The notes beneath the pieces were generated by a model that searched no databases, was not told where the DNA came from, and worked only from the letters and a program-made list of their open reading frames with translations. From Scalesia atractyloides (taxonomy: Eukaryota > Streptophyta > Magnoliopsida > Asterales > Asteraceae): a stretch of DNA of 64,000 nt. Of the stretch, positions 34,634-45,620 are shown one piece after another (the stretch's first letter is position 1; every line of letters starts with the position of its first letter). The stretch spans positions 14,303,001 to 14,367,000 of the forward strand of contig CAMTDV010000013.1 in assembly GCA_947069175.1 (NCBI GenBank), written 5' to 3'. The position numbers were made by a program, and so were the translations under genes.

Positions 34634-35166
34634 TTAAAAAAGATGGGGGTACTTTTGTCGCATAGTGGACTCAACCTCCCATGTATACTGAGGACCTCTA
34701 AAAGCGTCCCACTTAACTTTTACTATAGGTATCATCTTTCTCCGAGCTTCTTAACTTGTCGATCCTCGATCGAAATTGGTTTGTCTACGAACCTTAGGTT
34801 TTCATCAATTTGCACCTCATTGTGCGACATTGCTAGCGACTCATCGGCTAGACATTTCGTAAGGAGACTGATATGGAACACATCATGGATTCCACTAAGC
34901 TCCTCTGGAAACCTGAGCTTATAAGCCACAGTGCCGACACATTCGACTATCTCGAATGGTCCAATATATCTTGGGCTCAACTTGCCCTTCTTTCCAAAAC
35001 GCATCACACCTTTCCAGGGTGATACCTTTAGCATGACCTTATCCCCTATTTGGAACTTAAGAGGTTTACGCCTCTTGTCAGCATAGCTCTTCTGCCTATC
35101 TCTGGCAGCTTTGAGACGATCAAAGATTTGCACAATCTTTTCCGTTTCTCAAAGACAATCTCTGAT
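34634..35166 (-). pseudogene. pol: Integrase C-terminus and chromodomain, Tekay-type copy 2
   Basis: The minus-strand frame gives DRLKAARDRQKSYADKRRKP, GDKVMLKVSPWKGVMRFGKK, LSPRYIGPFEIVECVGTVAY, the integrase GPY/F-type region. After a 1-nt frameshift near 34740 comes a short chromodomain-like end (VKWDAFRGPQYTWEVESTM) and the stop at 34636-34634. The chromodomain is what places the element among chromoviruses. It is separated from the integrase core at 59904 by the inserted elements. Confidence 0.9.
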
Positions 35167-36074
35167 TGTCACACCCCGACCCGCAGCAGAAAAGGTGATC
35201 GGGGCATGATTGGGTTTTCATCAAAGCTCATGACATTTATTATAACGTTTCATATTTATTATTACAATCTAAAGGGAAATCATACAATCATAATTACAAC
35301 ATGTTCTACACATCTTTCTAAACTTCATTATTTTCTTCTAAGACATTTCCTATGTTTTTCTTGCTTCATCCTGTTCACCTGTATCATGTGTAAAAATGGT
35401 TTTTGGATCAACAAAAAGTTGGCGAGTGAATCCTATGAAAAACATTTGAACAAGTTTATTGAATTGATTATAAAATAAAGTGCATAACCACATATGAGTA
35501 AATATAGATGTAAACTTATTCACAAAAACACTTAATATTAAATAATGCACACACATACAATATAGATTGTTTTGAGGCACGCGTTGCTCAACTCGTCTCC
35601 CACAAGAAACTGATGGGCCTAATGAATGAGTTTTGAGGCACACGTTGTTCTACGAACTGATGGGCCTAATAAATGATTTGCATACAACTAGACAATATGT
35701 AATACATAGCTACAAACAATATTTACATTCTAAGTTTAATCATAATATGGTATGGCACGAGTTTGAATAAACGAATTAGTTTAAGTGACACATGATACAC
35801 TCCAAAATGTGTAATTAAAAAGGGGAGTTGTAAGATTCACTCACATTGGGTGCGTTCGGTTGATGATGTTGAATGCGCACGAAGTTGGATTTAACCACGA
35901 GTGAAACTAACCTAGATAATAACATAATGGTTCGGTAAATAAGCGGATTTTATTAATCAATTTTAGTAGGATTATTGGATATATTTTTGTGAGTTTAAGA
36001 CTATTTTCTAACTTTAAAAATGTTATTTTTAAGTATTTTTAATTTAAATAAATAAATAAAAGTAATAAAAAAAT

Positions 36075-36135
36075 GTTGATTTTTGACTGTTGACCATTGA
36101 CTTGTTTGACCGTTGACCGTTGACTTGTTGACCGG
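36075..36135. promoter_or_regulatory. Cluster of TTGAC words (W-box core) in copy 2 LTR
   Basis: Seven TTGACC/TTGACT words in about 60 bp; the same cluster is in the right LTR near 41400-41460. TTGAC[C/T] is the core bound by WRKY factors. It lies downstream of the TATA box, so promoter function is uncertain. Confidence 0.5.
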
Positions 36136-36150
36136 TTCGGTCGGTTATAT

Positions 36151-36232
36151 GTGTGCGCTGGGTGAGACTCGAACCCGTGACCTCCCGTACGCGTGCACGC
36201 AGCTCTACCAACTGAGCTACGTGTCTAACCCG
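36151..36232 (-). other. tRNA-like module 1 (left LTR, copy 2)
   Basis: On the minus strand TAGCTCAGTTGGTAGAGC is a perfect tRNA box A and D arm, and GGGTTCGAGTCTC is box B. This is the best preserved module, but the anticodon arm is replaced by a GCGTGCACGC palindrome. Confidence 0.85.
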
Positions 36233-36319
36233 AAATATTTCTGTTTTTAATTACATTTATATACTAATTAAATCAATCCGAAAATCACTTATTTTAAAAA
36301 CGATTTAATTGCATCACTC

Positions 36320-36400
36320 GGTACTCGCCACAGGTCTCGAACCCGGGACCTGTGGTTTAGTTTGGCACGCAGTCCACCGCTGGACTGTGTGTCTAACTTG
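36320..36400 (-). other. tRNA-like module 2 (left LTR, copy 2)
   Basis: Hairpin AGTCCAGCGGTGGACT (36386-36371) in the D-arm position and box B GGGTTCGAGACC on the minus strand. Confidence 0.75.
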
Positions 36401-36486
36401 GTAAATATTCTGGTTTTTATTATACTTAACATCTTACTGAGTTAACTCGGTTCAGTTTTAAAAAAAGGCATTTTATTACAGCGAAT

Positions 36487-36567
36487 GTGTGTGTGACAAG
36501 GATCGAACTCGAGACGTTATGCATATTGTTTGCACACAGTCCACCGCTGGACTGTGTGTCTAACCCG
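36487..36567 (-). other. tRNA-like module 3 (left LTR, copy 2)
   Basis: Same D-arm hairpin as module 2 and box B GAGTTCGATCC. Spacing of modules 1-3 is about 168 bp. Confidence 0.75.
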
Positions 36568-37254
36568 TTCATTATACTAATTTTAATTAATCTTATAATA
36601 TATCTGAACTTCGTCTTCTTCGCTTAAGATTTCTGATAAAGATAATTCAACTAATTTATGTCTAATTCGATTAACAAGCTTTATAAGTAATTGAAAGGTA
36701 ATGAATGGAGAGAGTTTGGGGGAAAGGATATACCGATCAACGTCTTTCACAGAACTCCGGCGAAGACTCGTCGGCTCTGTTTGTGAACTTCGGCGATTCA
36801 CAACGTAAGATCAGAAGTTTCAGAGGTTTTCCGGTGAGAGCTGAATATTCCGGCTACGTCGTCTGGGATTGATTCGTGTAGATGAAATCTCGGTTTTCCG
36901 GCGACTTGCAGAGATTTTCCGGCGAGTGAAATTACGTCGAGAATTTGTGTGATTGTGAGCGAAAAGGTTATCAGAGGCTTGTGGGTGTATTTATAGGAAA
37001 GAATCGAGATGCATGGGGTCTGATTTCAGTCTTGATTCGTCGGTCAATAATTTTTCCGGCGGTTATGACTGATGTCGCGGACTGGACATCGGTTATAACC
37101 GATGCAATAGTTATTATACGCGTTAAGACACAAGAAACCGACAGAGAAAGGCGAAATCATCGGGATTTCCGAAGACTGCGAATTGGGCTCGTCAGTTTGA
37201 ATTCGAGATTGTGATATTTGAATTAATTGTTTTGATATATTGCTAAGAACACAA

Positions 37255-37340
37255 GTGGCGGAGTGGTTGGGTGTGTGTGTGATAAGGCTTTGCTGACCCG
37301 GTTGACCCGGCTGACCCGGGTTCGAATCCCGACAGCCTTG
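37255..37340 (+). other. tRNA-like module 4, antisense, tRNA-Ser-like (left LTR, copy 2)
   Basis: Plus strand GTGGCGGAGTGGTTGGG resembles the start of plant tRNA-Ser. AAGGCTTTGCTGACCCGG resembles its long variable arm, and CGGGTTCGAATCCCG is a perfect T arm/box B. A T-rich run follows at once (TTGTTTTATTTTT), as at a polymerase III terminator. Confidence 0.7.
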
Positions 37341-37523
37341 TTTTATTTTTATTTCACTATTTTTAATACATTTTCAAATATAAATTTTATATTCTAATAT
37401 ACTTATTAATTATGTATCGTTTAAAATTAATTTGAGCATTAAATACGCAACGAAATTTTTAACTGGTTGTTCGGTTAATAAACGAAGCGGGTTTGGTAAA
37501 TCCGGTTTTTGACGGATGTTACA

Positions 37524-38262
37524 GTATCCCCTACTTTTTAGAAATTTCGCCCCGAAATTTAAGTAGTGACATATTTGTCTAAAAAGGATGGTGTTTAGTT
37601 TGACAGTTACATACTTGGAAAGGAGTAAGAGTTTAAATTTTTGTTTGAGGCGGTAACGTTCCTTGTAAGGGTTGAGTACCCTGCTACAGGAATCGCTTTT
37701 TGATGCCTAAGATAATGAATATTGATAAACAGAGTTGATTGACTAAATATGATTTCATGCGCAAGAGTTTTGATATGTTTGGAAAGATAAGGTTATATCC
37801 TAAACAAAACTTCTAATACTATAACCTACATGGAACTTCTCATAACCGCCTGACAATGCCTCTGATCCTTTGACAAGAATACTTATATATAGGAAGTACC
37901 AGCGGCGTATCCACCATATTCTTGTCAAATTTTCATTGGTTTTATCAGTAAGTTATGATGGGTTCTATGATGTGACTCTAGAACATACATAAGCACAACA
38001 ACCAATATCTGAGTCCTAATTCTGATAGCATACATGTTTGAATGATGACAGTACCTCTCTCGTTTGTTATGATGGAGAGGTGAGTCTATGTAGAAAATGG
38101 AACACAATCCAATTTCTTTAAATGATGAGATGATATGAATGTTAAATCAATAAGTATAAAAACAAAACTGAGATAGTAATTCGCATTAAGATCCTTGGAT
38201 AAATTTCCAATTCATAACTGGGATACGGAAAAATTGAGATAACATAAAGAAAAACGTAAAAA
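37524..38262 (-). other. Polypurine tract and non-coding 3' region of copy 2
   Basis: Next to the LTR the minus strand reads TAAAAAGTAGGGGATAC (37524-37540). The rest is non-coding and parallels 6277-7161. Confidence 0.75.
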
Positions 38263-39648
38263 CTAAGCGGTTGGAGTTGAATCTTGATTTTTGGTGAAGG
38301 GGACTAGTTGGGTGGTTTCGTTTGGGCCGTCATTATCTTCAACAGGTTTGGCGTTGATGTTGAAAACTCTTCCTCTTGCTGGTGGCCTAGTGGTTGGGTT
38401 TTCTTGATTTGCTTGGTTAACTGGGTTTGATTGAGCTTGAGCGTTTATGATGTTAGCCAATCGAGGGCACGTGTTTCTAAAGTGGGTAGGGTCACCACAA
38501 TTAAAACAAGCTCGAACATAAGGTAACATGGGGTATTGGGGTTGTTGATAGGTTTGGATCATGTTTTGAGTAGGGGGAGAGATTTGGTTTTGAGAGGTGC
38601 GGCAAGCCTTGCTCAAATGACCATAGCGTCCACAATTTGCACATAGTCGACATGGTAAAGTAGATGGATGGTGATAAAAACAGGTGTTACATCGAGGGTG
38701 AGGTCCGAGGTATGGTTTCTTATTTGGGTAAGTTGAGTTGGGTGCTACTTGAGTGATTGGGATAGCTTGGATGGGTATGGCTTGTGAAATTGGTTGATTA
38801 CGTTGGGTGACAGCGAAAAGTTGCCCATCTCGTTTTCTCTTAAAAATGGGTTGAGAAGGGGATTCGGTTTGGGTGGAGTTGGAGGTTTCAGTCGATGCTT
38901 TATCCTTCTTCTTCTCCTCCCTGAAGTCTTTGTTCCGGATTTGGTTCTCGGTGAGCTCTGTAGCTAACTCCATTGCTGTTTCCAATGTTGCAGGTGTGGT
39001 ACTTATTACAGAGTCTTGAATCTTTGAAGGAAGACCTCGAATGTAGTGCTCGATCAAACGATAGAGGGGAGTGAACAAGTTGGGAACTATTTGATTTAAC
39101 TCAAGGAATCTTTTGTTGTACGTGGTGTGGTCGCCTTCCTTTTGTTTCAACGAATAGAACTCATCCTCTAATTTCTTGATTTCGCTCCTTGGGCAAAATC
39201 ATCTTGTCATGATTTCCTTCAGTTCATCCCAAGTTAAAGTCATAGCATCTTCAACACCTCGTTTGGCCTTCTCTGTATTCCACCAAGTAAGTGCTATTCC
39301 AAATAAACGACCAGTAGCATATCGCACTTTGCGATCATCGGGGCAATCGCAATTTAGAAAAGTGTTCTCCATTTCTTCAAACCAATGGAGGGGAGCGGTG
39401 ACACCTTCAGTCCCTTCGTATTTTGGAGGGTCGCAGGATTTGAAATGCTTGTAGGTGCATTTAGTGGTATTTGGGGAAGGGTTGATAACATTTTGATCTT
39501 CTTGGTTGACAGGATTAGCGGTAAGGGCTTGTTGGACTTGAATTATAATGTTGGGTATTACGGCAGCCATTTGTTGAGCGATTTGGGCAGCCATGCGCTC
39601 GCAGGCTTTTCCTGATCTCATCTTCCTACGAGCGAGGCTAGAAGACAT
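38263..39648 (-). pseudogene. gag: Gag of gag-only copy 2, one premature stop
   Basis: One continuous minus-strand frame of about 461 codons is interrupted only by TGA at 39201-39199 (MTR then stop, where copy 1 has Arg). Order: N-terminal helix (ERMAAQIAQQMAAVIPNIII), gag core (FKSCDPPKYEGTEGVTAPLH, IALTWWNTEKAKRG, RFLELNQIVPNLFTPLYRLI), basic linker, then CCHC knuckles CANCGRYGHLSKAC and CFNCGDPTHFRNTCP. Nothing resembling protease follows before the stop at 38263. Apart from the single stop the frame is well kept, so the family used Gag until recently or still does elsewhere. Confidence 0.92.
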
Positions 39649-40478
39649 CTACAAGGAATACATATCAAGAGTATGAGTTGGATGCTTTAGGGATCATGGG
39701 TCGTATTTAGGAATGAACATTCATAAAATAAATATAACATAATAAATCTACTACATCCATAGGATGTCTTGGGCTTTGCTCGTAATTGGGCATTGCATGC
39801 CGCCATACTTCACCTTCGTAATCATGTGGGCCCCCATGACTACCGGGGTTTTCATATGGTTCGCATGTGTTAGCCTGGTTACGTACACTAAAACCCGGAG
39901 AAAATCGAGAAATATGTATGTAACGTATGATATTTGGAATGTATCCAGGTGTGGACACGGTGACACCTCAAAGTGGGGTTAGTTCGAACGACGTTTGGTG
40001 TGGCATGCTTTGGCCTAATAGGTCCTTCGTACTCTCATCGTTAGTCCCCAGGTAGGCAAACTGGTCCGTTATATTGGATTTATACGAATGCCAACCTAGA
40101 CAGGACGTTCCGACTACCGGTACTTGTACCCTTACAGTTACTACATGCCCGTCGCAGAACTCACTTTGATGAGATTTGAAAAATGAAAAATGCGACAAAA
40201 TCTTTGAATAACGAAAGTATGAAGATGATTTGAATATGTGATCATTGAAATATGTATGATGAATGTGTATGTAAGTATGTATGTCTGACTGTAAGTATAA
40301 TTCACTATGTATCATAAAATGTAGTATCGAAAGTATTTGCATGCATTTGTGTATGTAATAAATATGAAAGAAATAAACATCATGAGTTTGCATATAACCA
40401 CATAAACAATTAAAATCTAATCAACTATAGTATAGGCTCTAAGGGTATAATAACCTATCCTATATCCCTATAGTCATG
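39649..40478 (-). other. 5' leader of copy 2
   Basis: Non-coding, parallel to 8475-9284. Confidence 0.7.
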
Positions 40479-40490
40479 GCTCTGATACCA
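40479..40490 (-). promoter_or_regulatory. Primer-binding site (initiator tRNA-Met), copy 2
   Basis: GCTCTGATACCA in plus orientation, 3 bp from the 5' LTR. Confidence 0.9.
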
Positions 40491-41479
40491 ATCTGTCACA
40501 CCCCGACCCGCAGCGGAAAAGGTGATTGGGGCATGATTGGGTTTTCATCAAAGCTCATGACATTTATTATAACGTTTCATATTTATTATTACAATCTAAA
40601 GGGAAATCATACAATCATAATTACAACATGTTCTACACATCTTTCTAGACTTCATTATTTTCTTCTAAGGCATTTTCTATGTTTTCCTTGCTTCATCCTG
40701 TTCACCTGTATCATGTGTAAAAATGGTTTTTGGATCAACAAAAAGTTGGCGAGTGAATCCTATGAAAAACATTTGAACAAGTTTATTGAATTGATTATAA
40801 AATAAAGTGCATAACCACATATGAGTAAATATAGATGTAAACTTATTCACAAAAACACTTAATATTAAATAATGCACACACATACAATAATAGATTGTTT
40901 TGAGGCACGCGTTGCTCAACTCGTGTCCCACGAGGAACTGATGGGCCTAATGAATGAGTTTTGAGGCACGCGTTGTTCTACGAACTGATGGGCCTAATAA
41001 ATGATTTGCATACAACTAGACAATATGTAATACATAACTATAAACAATATTTACATTCTAAGTTTAAATCATAATATGGTATGGCACGAGTTTGAATAAA
41101 CGAATTAGTTTAAGTGACACATGATACACCCCAAAACGTGTAATTAAAAAGGGGAGTTGTAAGATTCACTCACATTGGGTGCGTTCGGTTGATGATGTTG
41201 AATGCGCACGAAGTTGGATTTAACCACGAGTGAAACTAACCTAGATAATAACATAATGGTTCGGTAAATAAGCGGATTTTATTAATCAATTTTAGTAGGA
41301 TTATTGGATATATTTTTGTGAGTTTAAGGCTATTTTCTAACTTTAAAAATGTTATTTTTAAGTATTTTTAATTTAAATAAATAAATAAAAGTAATAAAAA
41401 AATGTTGATTTTTGACTGTTGACCATTGACTTGTTTGACCGTTGACCGTTGACTTGTTGACCGGTTTGGTCGGTTATAT

Positions 41480-41561
41480 GTGTGCGCTGGGTGAGACTCG
41501 AACCCGTGACCTCCCGTACGCGTGCACGCAGCTCTACCAACTAAGCTACGTGTCTAACCCG
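41480..41561 (-). other. tRNA-like module 1 (right LTR, copy 2)
   Basis: As 36151-36232, with one box-A change (TAGCTTAGTTGG). Confidence 0.8.
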
Positions 41562-41648
41562 AAATATTTCTGTTTTTAATTACATTTATATACTAATTAA
41601 ATCAATCCGAAAATCACTTATTTTAAAAACGATTTAATTGCATCACTC

Positions 41649-41729
41649 GGTACTCGCCACAGGTCTCGAACCCGGGACCTGTGATTTAGTTTGGCACACA
41701 GTCCACCGCTGGACTGTGTGTCTAACTTG
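41649..41729 (-). other. tRNA-like module 2 (right LTR, copy 2)
   Basis: As 36320-36400; D-arm hairpin and box B intact. Confidence 0.75.
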
Positions 41730-41811
41730 GTAATTCTGGTTTTTATTATACTTAACATCTTACTGAGTTAACCCGGTTCAGTTTAAAAAAAGGCATTTTA
41801 TTACAGCGAAT

Positions 41812-41892
41812 GTGTGTGTGACAAGGATCGAACTCGAGACGTTATGCATATTGTTTGCACACAGTCCACCGCTGGACTGTGTGTCTAACCCG
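41812..41892 (-). other. tRNA-like module 3 (right LTR, copy 2)
   Basis: As 36487-36567; intact. Confidence 0.75.
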
Positions 41893-42580
41893 TTCATTAT
41901 ACTAATTTTAATTAATCTTATAATATATCTGAAGTTCGTCTTCTTCACTTAAGATTTCTGATAAAGATAATTCAATTGATTTATGTCTAATTCGATTAAC
42001 AAGCTTTATAAGTAATTGAAAGGTAATGAATGGAGAGAGTTTGGGGGAAAGGATATACCGATCAGCGTCTTTCACAGAACTCCGGCGAAGACTCGCCGGC
42101 TCTGTTTGTGAACTTCGGCGATTCACAGCGTAAGATCAGAAGTTTCAGAGGTTTTCCGGCGAGAGCTGAATATTCCGGCTACGTCGTCTGGGATTGATTC
42201 GTGTAGATGAAATCTCGGTTTTCCGGCGACTTGCAGAGATTTTCCGGCGAGTGAAATTACGTCGAGAATTTGTGTGATTGTGAGCGAAAAGGTTATCAGA
42301 GGCTTGTGGGTGTATTTATAGGAAAGAATCGAGATGCATGGGGTCTGATTTCAGTCTTGATTCATCGGTCAATAATTTTTCCGGCGGTTATGACTGATGT
42401 CGCGGACTGGACATCGGTTATAACCGATGCAATAGTTATTATACGCGTTAAGACACAAGAAACCGACAGAGAAAGGCGAAATCGTCGGTATTTCCGACGA
42501 CTGCGAATTGGGCGCGTCAGTTTGAATTCGAGATTGTGATATTTGAATTAATTGTTTTGATATATTGCTAAGGAACACAA

Positions 42581-42665
42581 GTGGCGGAGTGGTTGGGTGT
42601 GTGTGTGTTAAGGCTTTGCTGACCCGGTTGACCCGGCTGACCCGGGTTCGAATCCCGCAGCCTTG
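42581..42665 (+). other. tRNA-like module 4, antisense (right LTR, copy 2)
   Basis: As 37255-37340; GGGTTCGAATCCC box B followed by TTGTTTTATTTTT. Confidence 0.7.
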
Positions 42666-43744
42666 TTTTATTTTTATTTCACTATTTTTAATACATTTTC
42701 AAATATAAATTTTATATTCTAATATACTTATTAATTATGTATCGTTTAAAATTAATTTGAGCATTAAATACGTAACGAAATTTTTAACTGGTTGTTCGGT
42801 TAATAAACGAAGCGGGTTTGGTAAATCCGGTTGTAACACCCCAACCGATGGCGGAAACATCGGGATGAGACGAAAACGAGATTGCTCATTGCTCACAACA
42901 TTATTAAGTGACAATAATTAATTAAACCATATTTCATTTCATAAGGATTGTCAAATACATCAATGTGATAAAACAAAGAACAATCTAACATTTGCAAAGT
43001 CATAACAAAATTGATACGTCGACATTAAACCTAACGTCTAATTTGTGTGTATCTAGTCCTTGCACTATATTGTTTTCATAGCGTCATCTCCTTCAACCTG
43101 TAACATGTTTTAAAATAAAGTCAATGCAAAAGCAAAGGCGAGTACACAAGTTTAAGCATAGCATACGTATACGATTAAAGTTTTAACAATCCTCATGGCA
43201 ACTAAATCTATACAAGAGCAATATCAAGGCATGCAATGCAAATAATCAAACCCGTAACGCAATCACGATGTTTTAACATGACCTCACGTGTTAAGCGATG
43301 GAGGTGGATGCGTGAATTCCTATAGCGCTAAGCATGTCAAACAAGGCTAAAAATAGTTAATGACTAAAGCACAGCACAACGTTTATCCCCAGACAAGCAA
43401 CAAGTATACGATTCAAGTAGTCATGTGTATAGGATTGTTTGTGCGTTTCAAAAAGTTTAAGTGTTTGTGATTTTTTGTATATGGAAACATGTTACACCCA
43501 AAAAGTGATATAAACAAATGTGGGTCGAGTGTACTCACAGAATTGCTAAGTCTTCTTTGGAAATTCCACGACGAGTTGATGAGTGGGAGAAAGGGACACC
43601 AATGCCACCTTAAATGACAACGAACATGGATGAATAATCGAATCGGAGTTGAAGGTACGTGTACGTTTAGCACTGGATTTGTGTAACGACTCTAAAGTTA
43701 AATTCGTCAAAAGTGCCGTAAAAGTGTTATCAAAATAATACAAT

Positions 43745-44400
43745 AAATATATATATTTTTGGCGAAAAGAAAGTAGATAAAAGCATATTTTGACGAGACG
43801 GGATAATAGACATATATGTATTTTTTTAACGAAAAGAATAATAGATAAGTATATATTGTTTGTCGGAAACACGTAATATAGATATATATTGCCGTTAGAG
43901 AAGTATAATTTTCGAAAAGTATATAATATATATTTATTTTGCCGGAAGGAATAATATGAGTATATCTTGTCGTTAAATAGATATATACTTTGACGAAAAG
44001 AATATTAAATAAATATGTTGTTGAACGGTGTAATGAATAAATGTGTTTTGTCGAAAAGCATAAAGTGAAAATATATATATATTTTGCCGGAAGTGTAGTA
44101 TTAGATATATTTATGTGTTTTGCCAAAACGTGTAATGTATACTCACATATATGTTGTCGAAAAAGTCTAATAAGTAAAAATATATATCTTGTCGCTCGGT
44201 ATATTTAAGTAGATACGTTTCGTCGATAAGCGTACTAATTATATATATATATTTCATGTCGAAAGATATGATTAAATAAGTATATACATTTTGTCGATAA
44301 AGTGTCATGTATAATATATTTTGTCGAATAAAGTATCGTGTATAATATATTTTGTCGAACAATATAATTAAATAAATATAATACTTTGTCAAAAATTCGG
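43745..44400 (-). repeat. Roughly 30-bp degenerate tandem repeat in LTR
   Basis: About 20 units of the form TATATATTTTGTCGAAAAG followed by an AT-rich spacer. Repeated identically at 50763-51418 and 57778-58434. Long minus-strand frames over it (Tyr/Ile-rich) are composition artefacts. Confidence 0.75.
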
Positions 44401-44599
44401 CAGAGTTTCCCCTTGTTTTTGGACGATCCCGACAATCTAGTTGTCGATTAAATGTTTTCAAAACGCAATAATAACGAAACAATTTATATAATTATGTCTA
44501 CAAATTTTATAAGGTTCGGTTACGTGATTATAACACTAATTAAATACAAAACAATATAAATAATAACATAAAAATTTACGGCGTTAAAAGTATACCGTG

Positions 44600-44960
44600 A
44601 CGTGTTTTGATTGAGTTGACTAAAGCATTGACTGAACTTGGCCCCGAACACCGAACCGAACATCGAATCTGACTGGTTTGACTGGCGTTGATTGTTTGAC
44701 CAGGTTTGACTTTCGTTGACCAAGTTGACCAGGTTTGACTTTCGTTGACCAAGTTGATCAGGTTTGACCGAACACCAAACGAGACCCGAAATCGAACTAA
44801 GACTTTCACTGACTCACTGCTGACCCGAACCTCTGCACCGAGACCCGAACCCGCTGAACATGAGCCGTGATCTTGACTGAACCGAGATTCGACCCGGAGC
44901 TGACCCGTGGATTGTTTGACTGTTTGACCAGACCCGAGCTTGACCAGGTTTGACCGAACC
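44600..44960. promoter_or_regulatory. TTGAC-rich tract in array LTR
   Basis: About 15 TTGACC/TTGACT words in 350 bp, partly from a tandem duplication of CAGGTTTGACTTTCGTTGAC. Repeated at 51618-51978 and 58634-58994. Could serve as WRKY sites or just be a simple-sequence expansion. Confidence 0.45.
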
Positions 44961-45239
44961 AGAACTGACCCGAATGAACATGAGCCGAAACTGAAACAAA
45001 CCAACCTGAAATTGAGAGTTAGAGCATGATCACCTGACACGAATCCGAACCAAAACTGAAACGAAAGAACCTAACCTGAACCGAGACTGGGAGAACCGAA
45101 CCGAGACTGAGCCGAACGACTGACCTGACCGGGACAGCTGAACTGCGCCGCTGAACTTGAGTGAACACCAAAGCTGACCCGGGTTCGATCCGGACCCGAA
45201 TCTGAATGGAGACCCAAACCGAGAACCACCCGATTCACC

Positions 45240-45620
45240 TTCTGTCGTTGCTGTTATGTCGCCGCTGCCGCGGCTTGCCATTGACGCGCCGCCACCACGG
45301 AGGTGGCCGACGGTCTAGTACACCGGGGATAGAGGAGAGATGAGCGGGAGGGAGAGGCGAGAGACACAGCACGGCGGCCGGCCGGAGCGGCGCCGCCGTC
45401 GTCTTCGTTGGGCAGGAGAGGGAGAGGGGGTGTTGTTGGGGGTTTCGGGTGTGTGGGGTCTACGGGAGGAAGGAGAAGGAGCGAGGTAGGTGGTGCGTAG
45501 CCAGGGAAGGAGTGTCCGCCGGAGAAGAAAGGTCAGCGCCGGAAACCCGGCTCCGGCCGCCGGAAAACGCAGGGAAAGGGGGGGTGGCGGCTGGTGTTGA
45601 GTGCAGCTGGATAGTTGAGA
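45240..45620. other. GC- and CpG-rich island in array LTR
   Basis: GC-rich block (GGCGGCCGGCCGGAGCGGCG and similar) in an otherwise AT-rich LTR, next to a telo-box-like AAACCCTAAACC on the minus strand (near 45655-45668). No protein similarity recognised. Repeated at 52258-52638 and 59274-59655. Confidence 0.6.

Larger units (their letters stand above)
35167..37523 (-). repeat. 3' LTR of gag-only copy 2
   Basis: 2357 bp, TGTCACACCCCGACC to GGATGTTACA. It carries four tRNA-like modules, a cluster of TTGAC words (36075-36135) and a TATA box (36988-36995, minus). Confidence 0.92.
40494..42831 (-). repeat. 5' LTR of gag-only copy 2 (main part)
   Basis: 2338 bp; the last 17 bp are at 59887-59903, beyond the array inserted at CCGGT. 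TATA box at 42313-42320 (minus). Confidence 0.92.

Noticed and set aside
34586..34924. Plus-strand frame of 112 codons
   Set aside because: Antisense of the integrase C-terminus.
36151..36232. A functional tRNA gene
   Set aside because: Box A, D arm and box B are good, but the anticodon arm is a loopless palindrome and the acceptor and T stems do not pair fully.
43707..44482. Tyr/Ile-rich minus-strand frames (and copies at 50725-51500 and 57740-58516)
   Set aside because: Produced by the AT-rich repeat TATATATTTTGTCGAAAAG; no domain, and they are non-coding LTR.
44576..45281. Ser/Gly/Val-rich minus-strand frames, e.g. starting MASRGSGDITATT
   Set aside because: Low-complexity frames over the CCGAACC/TTGACC tracts of the LTR, repeated because the LTR is repeated. 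No recognisable fold.
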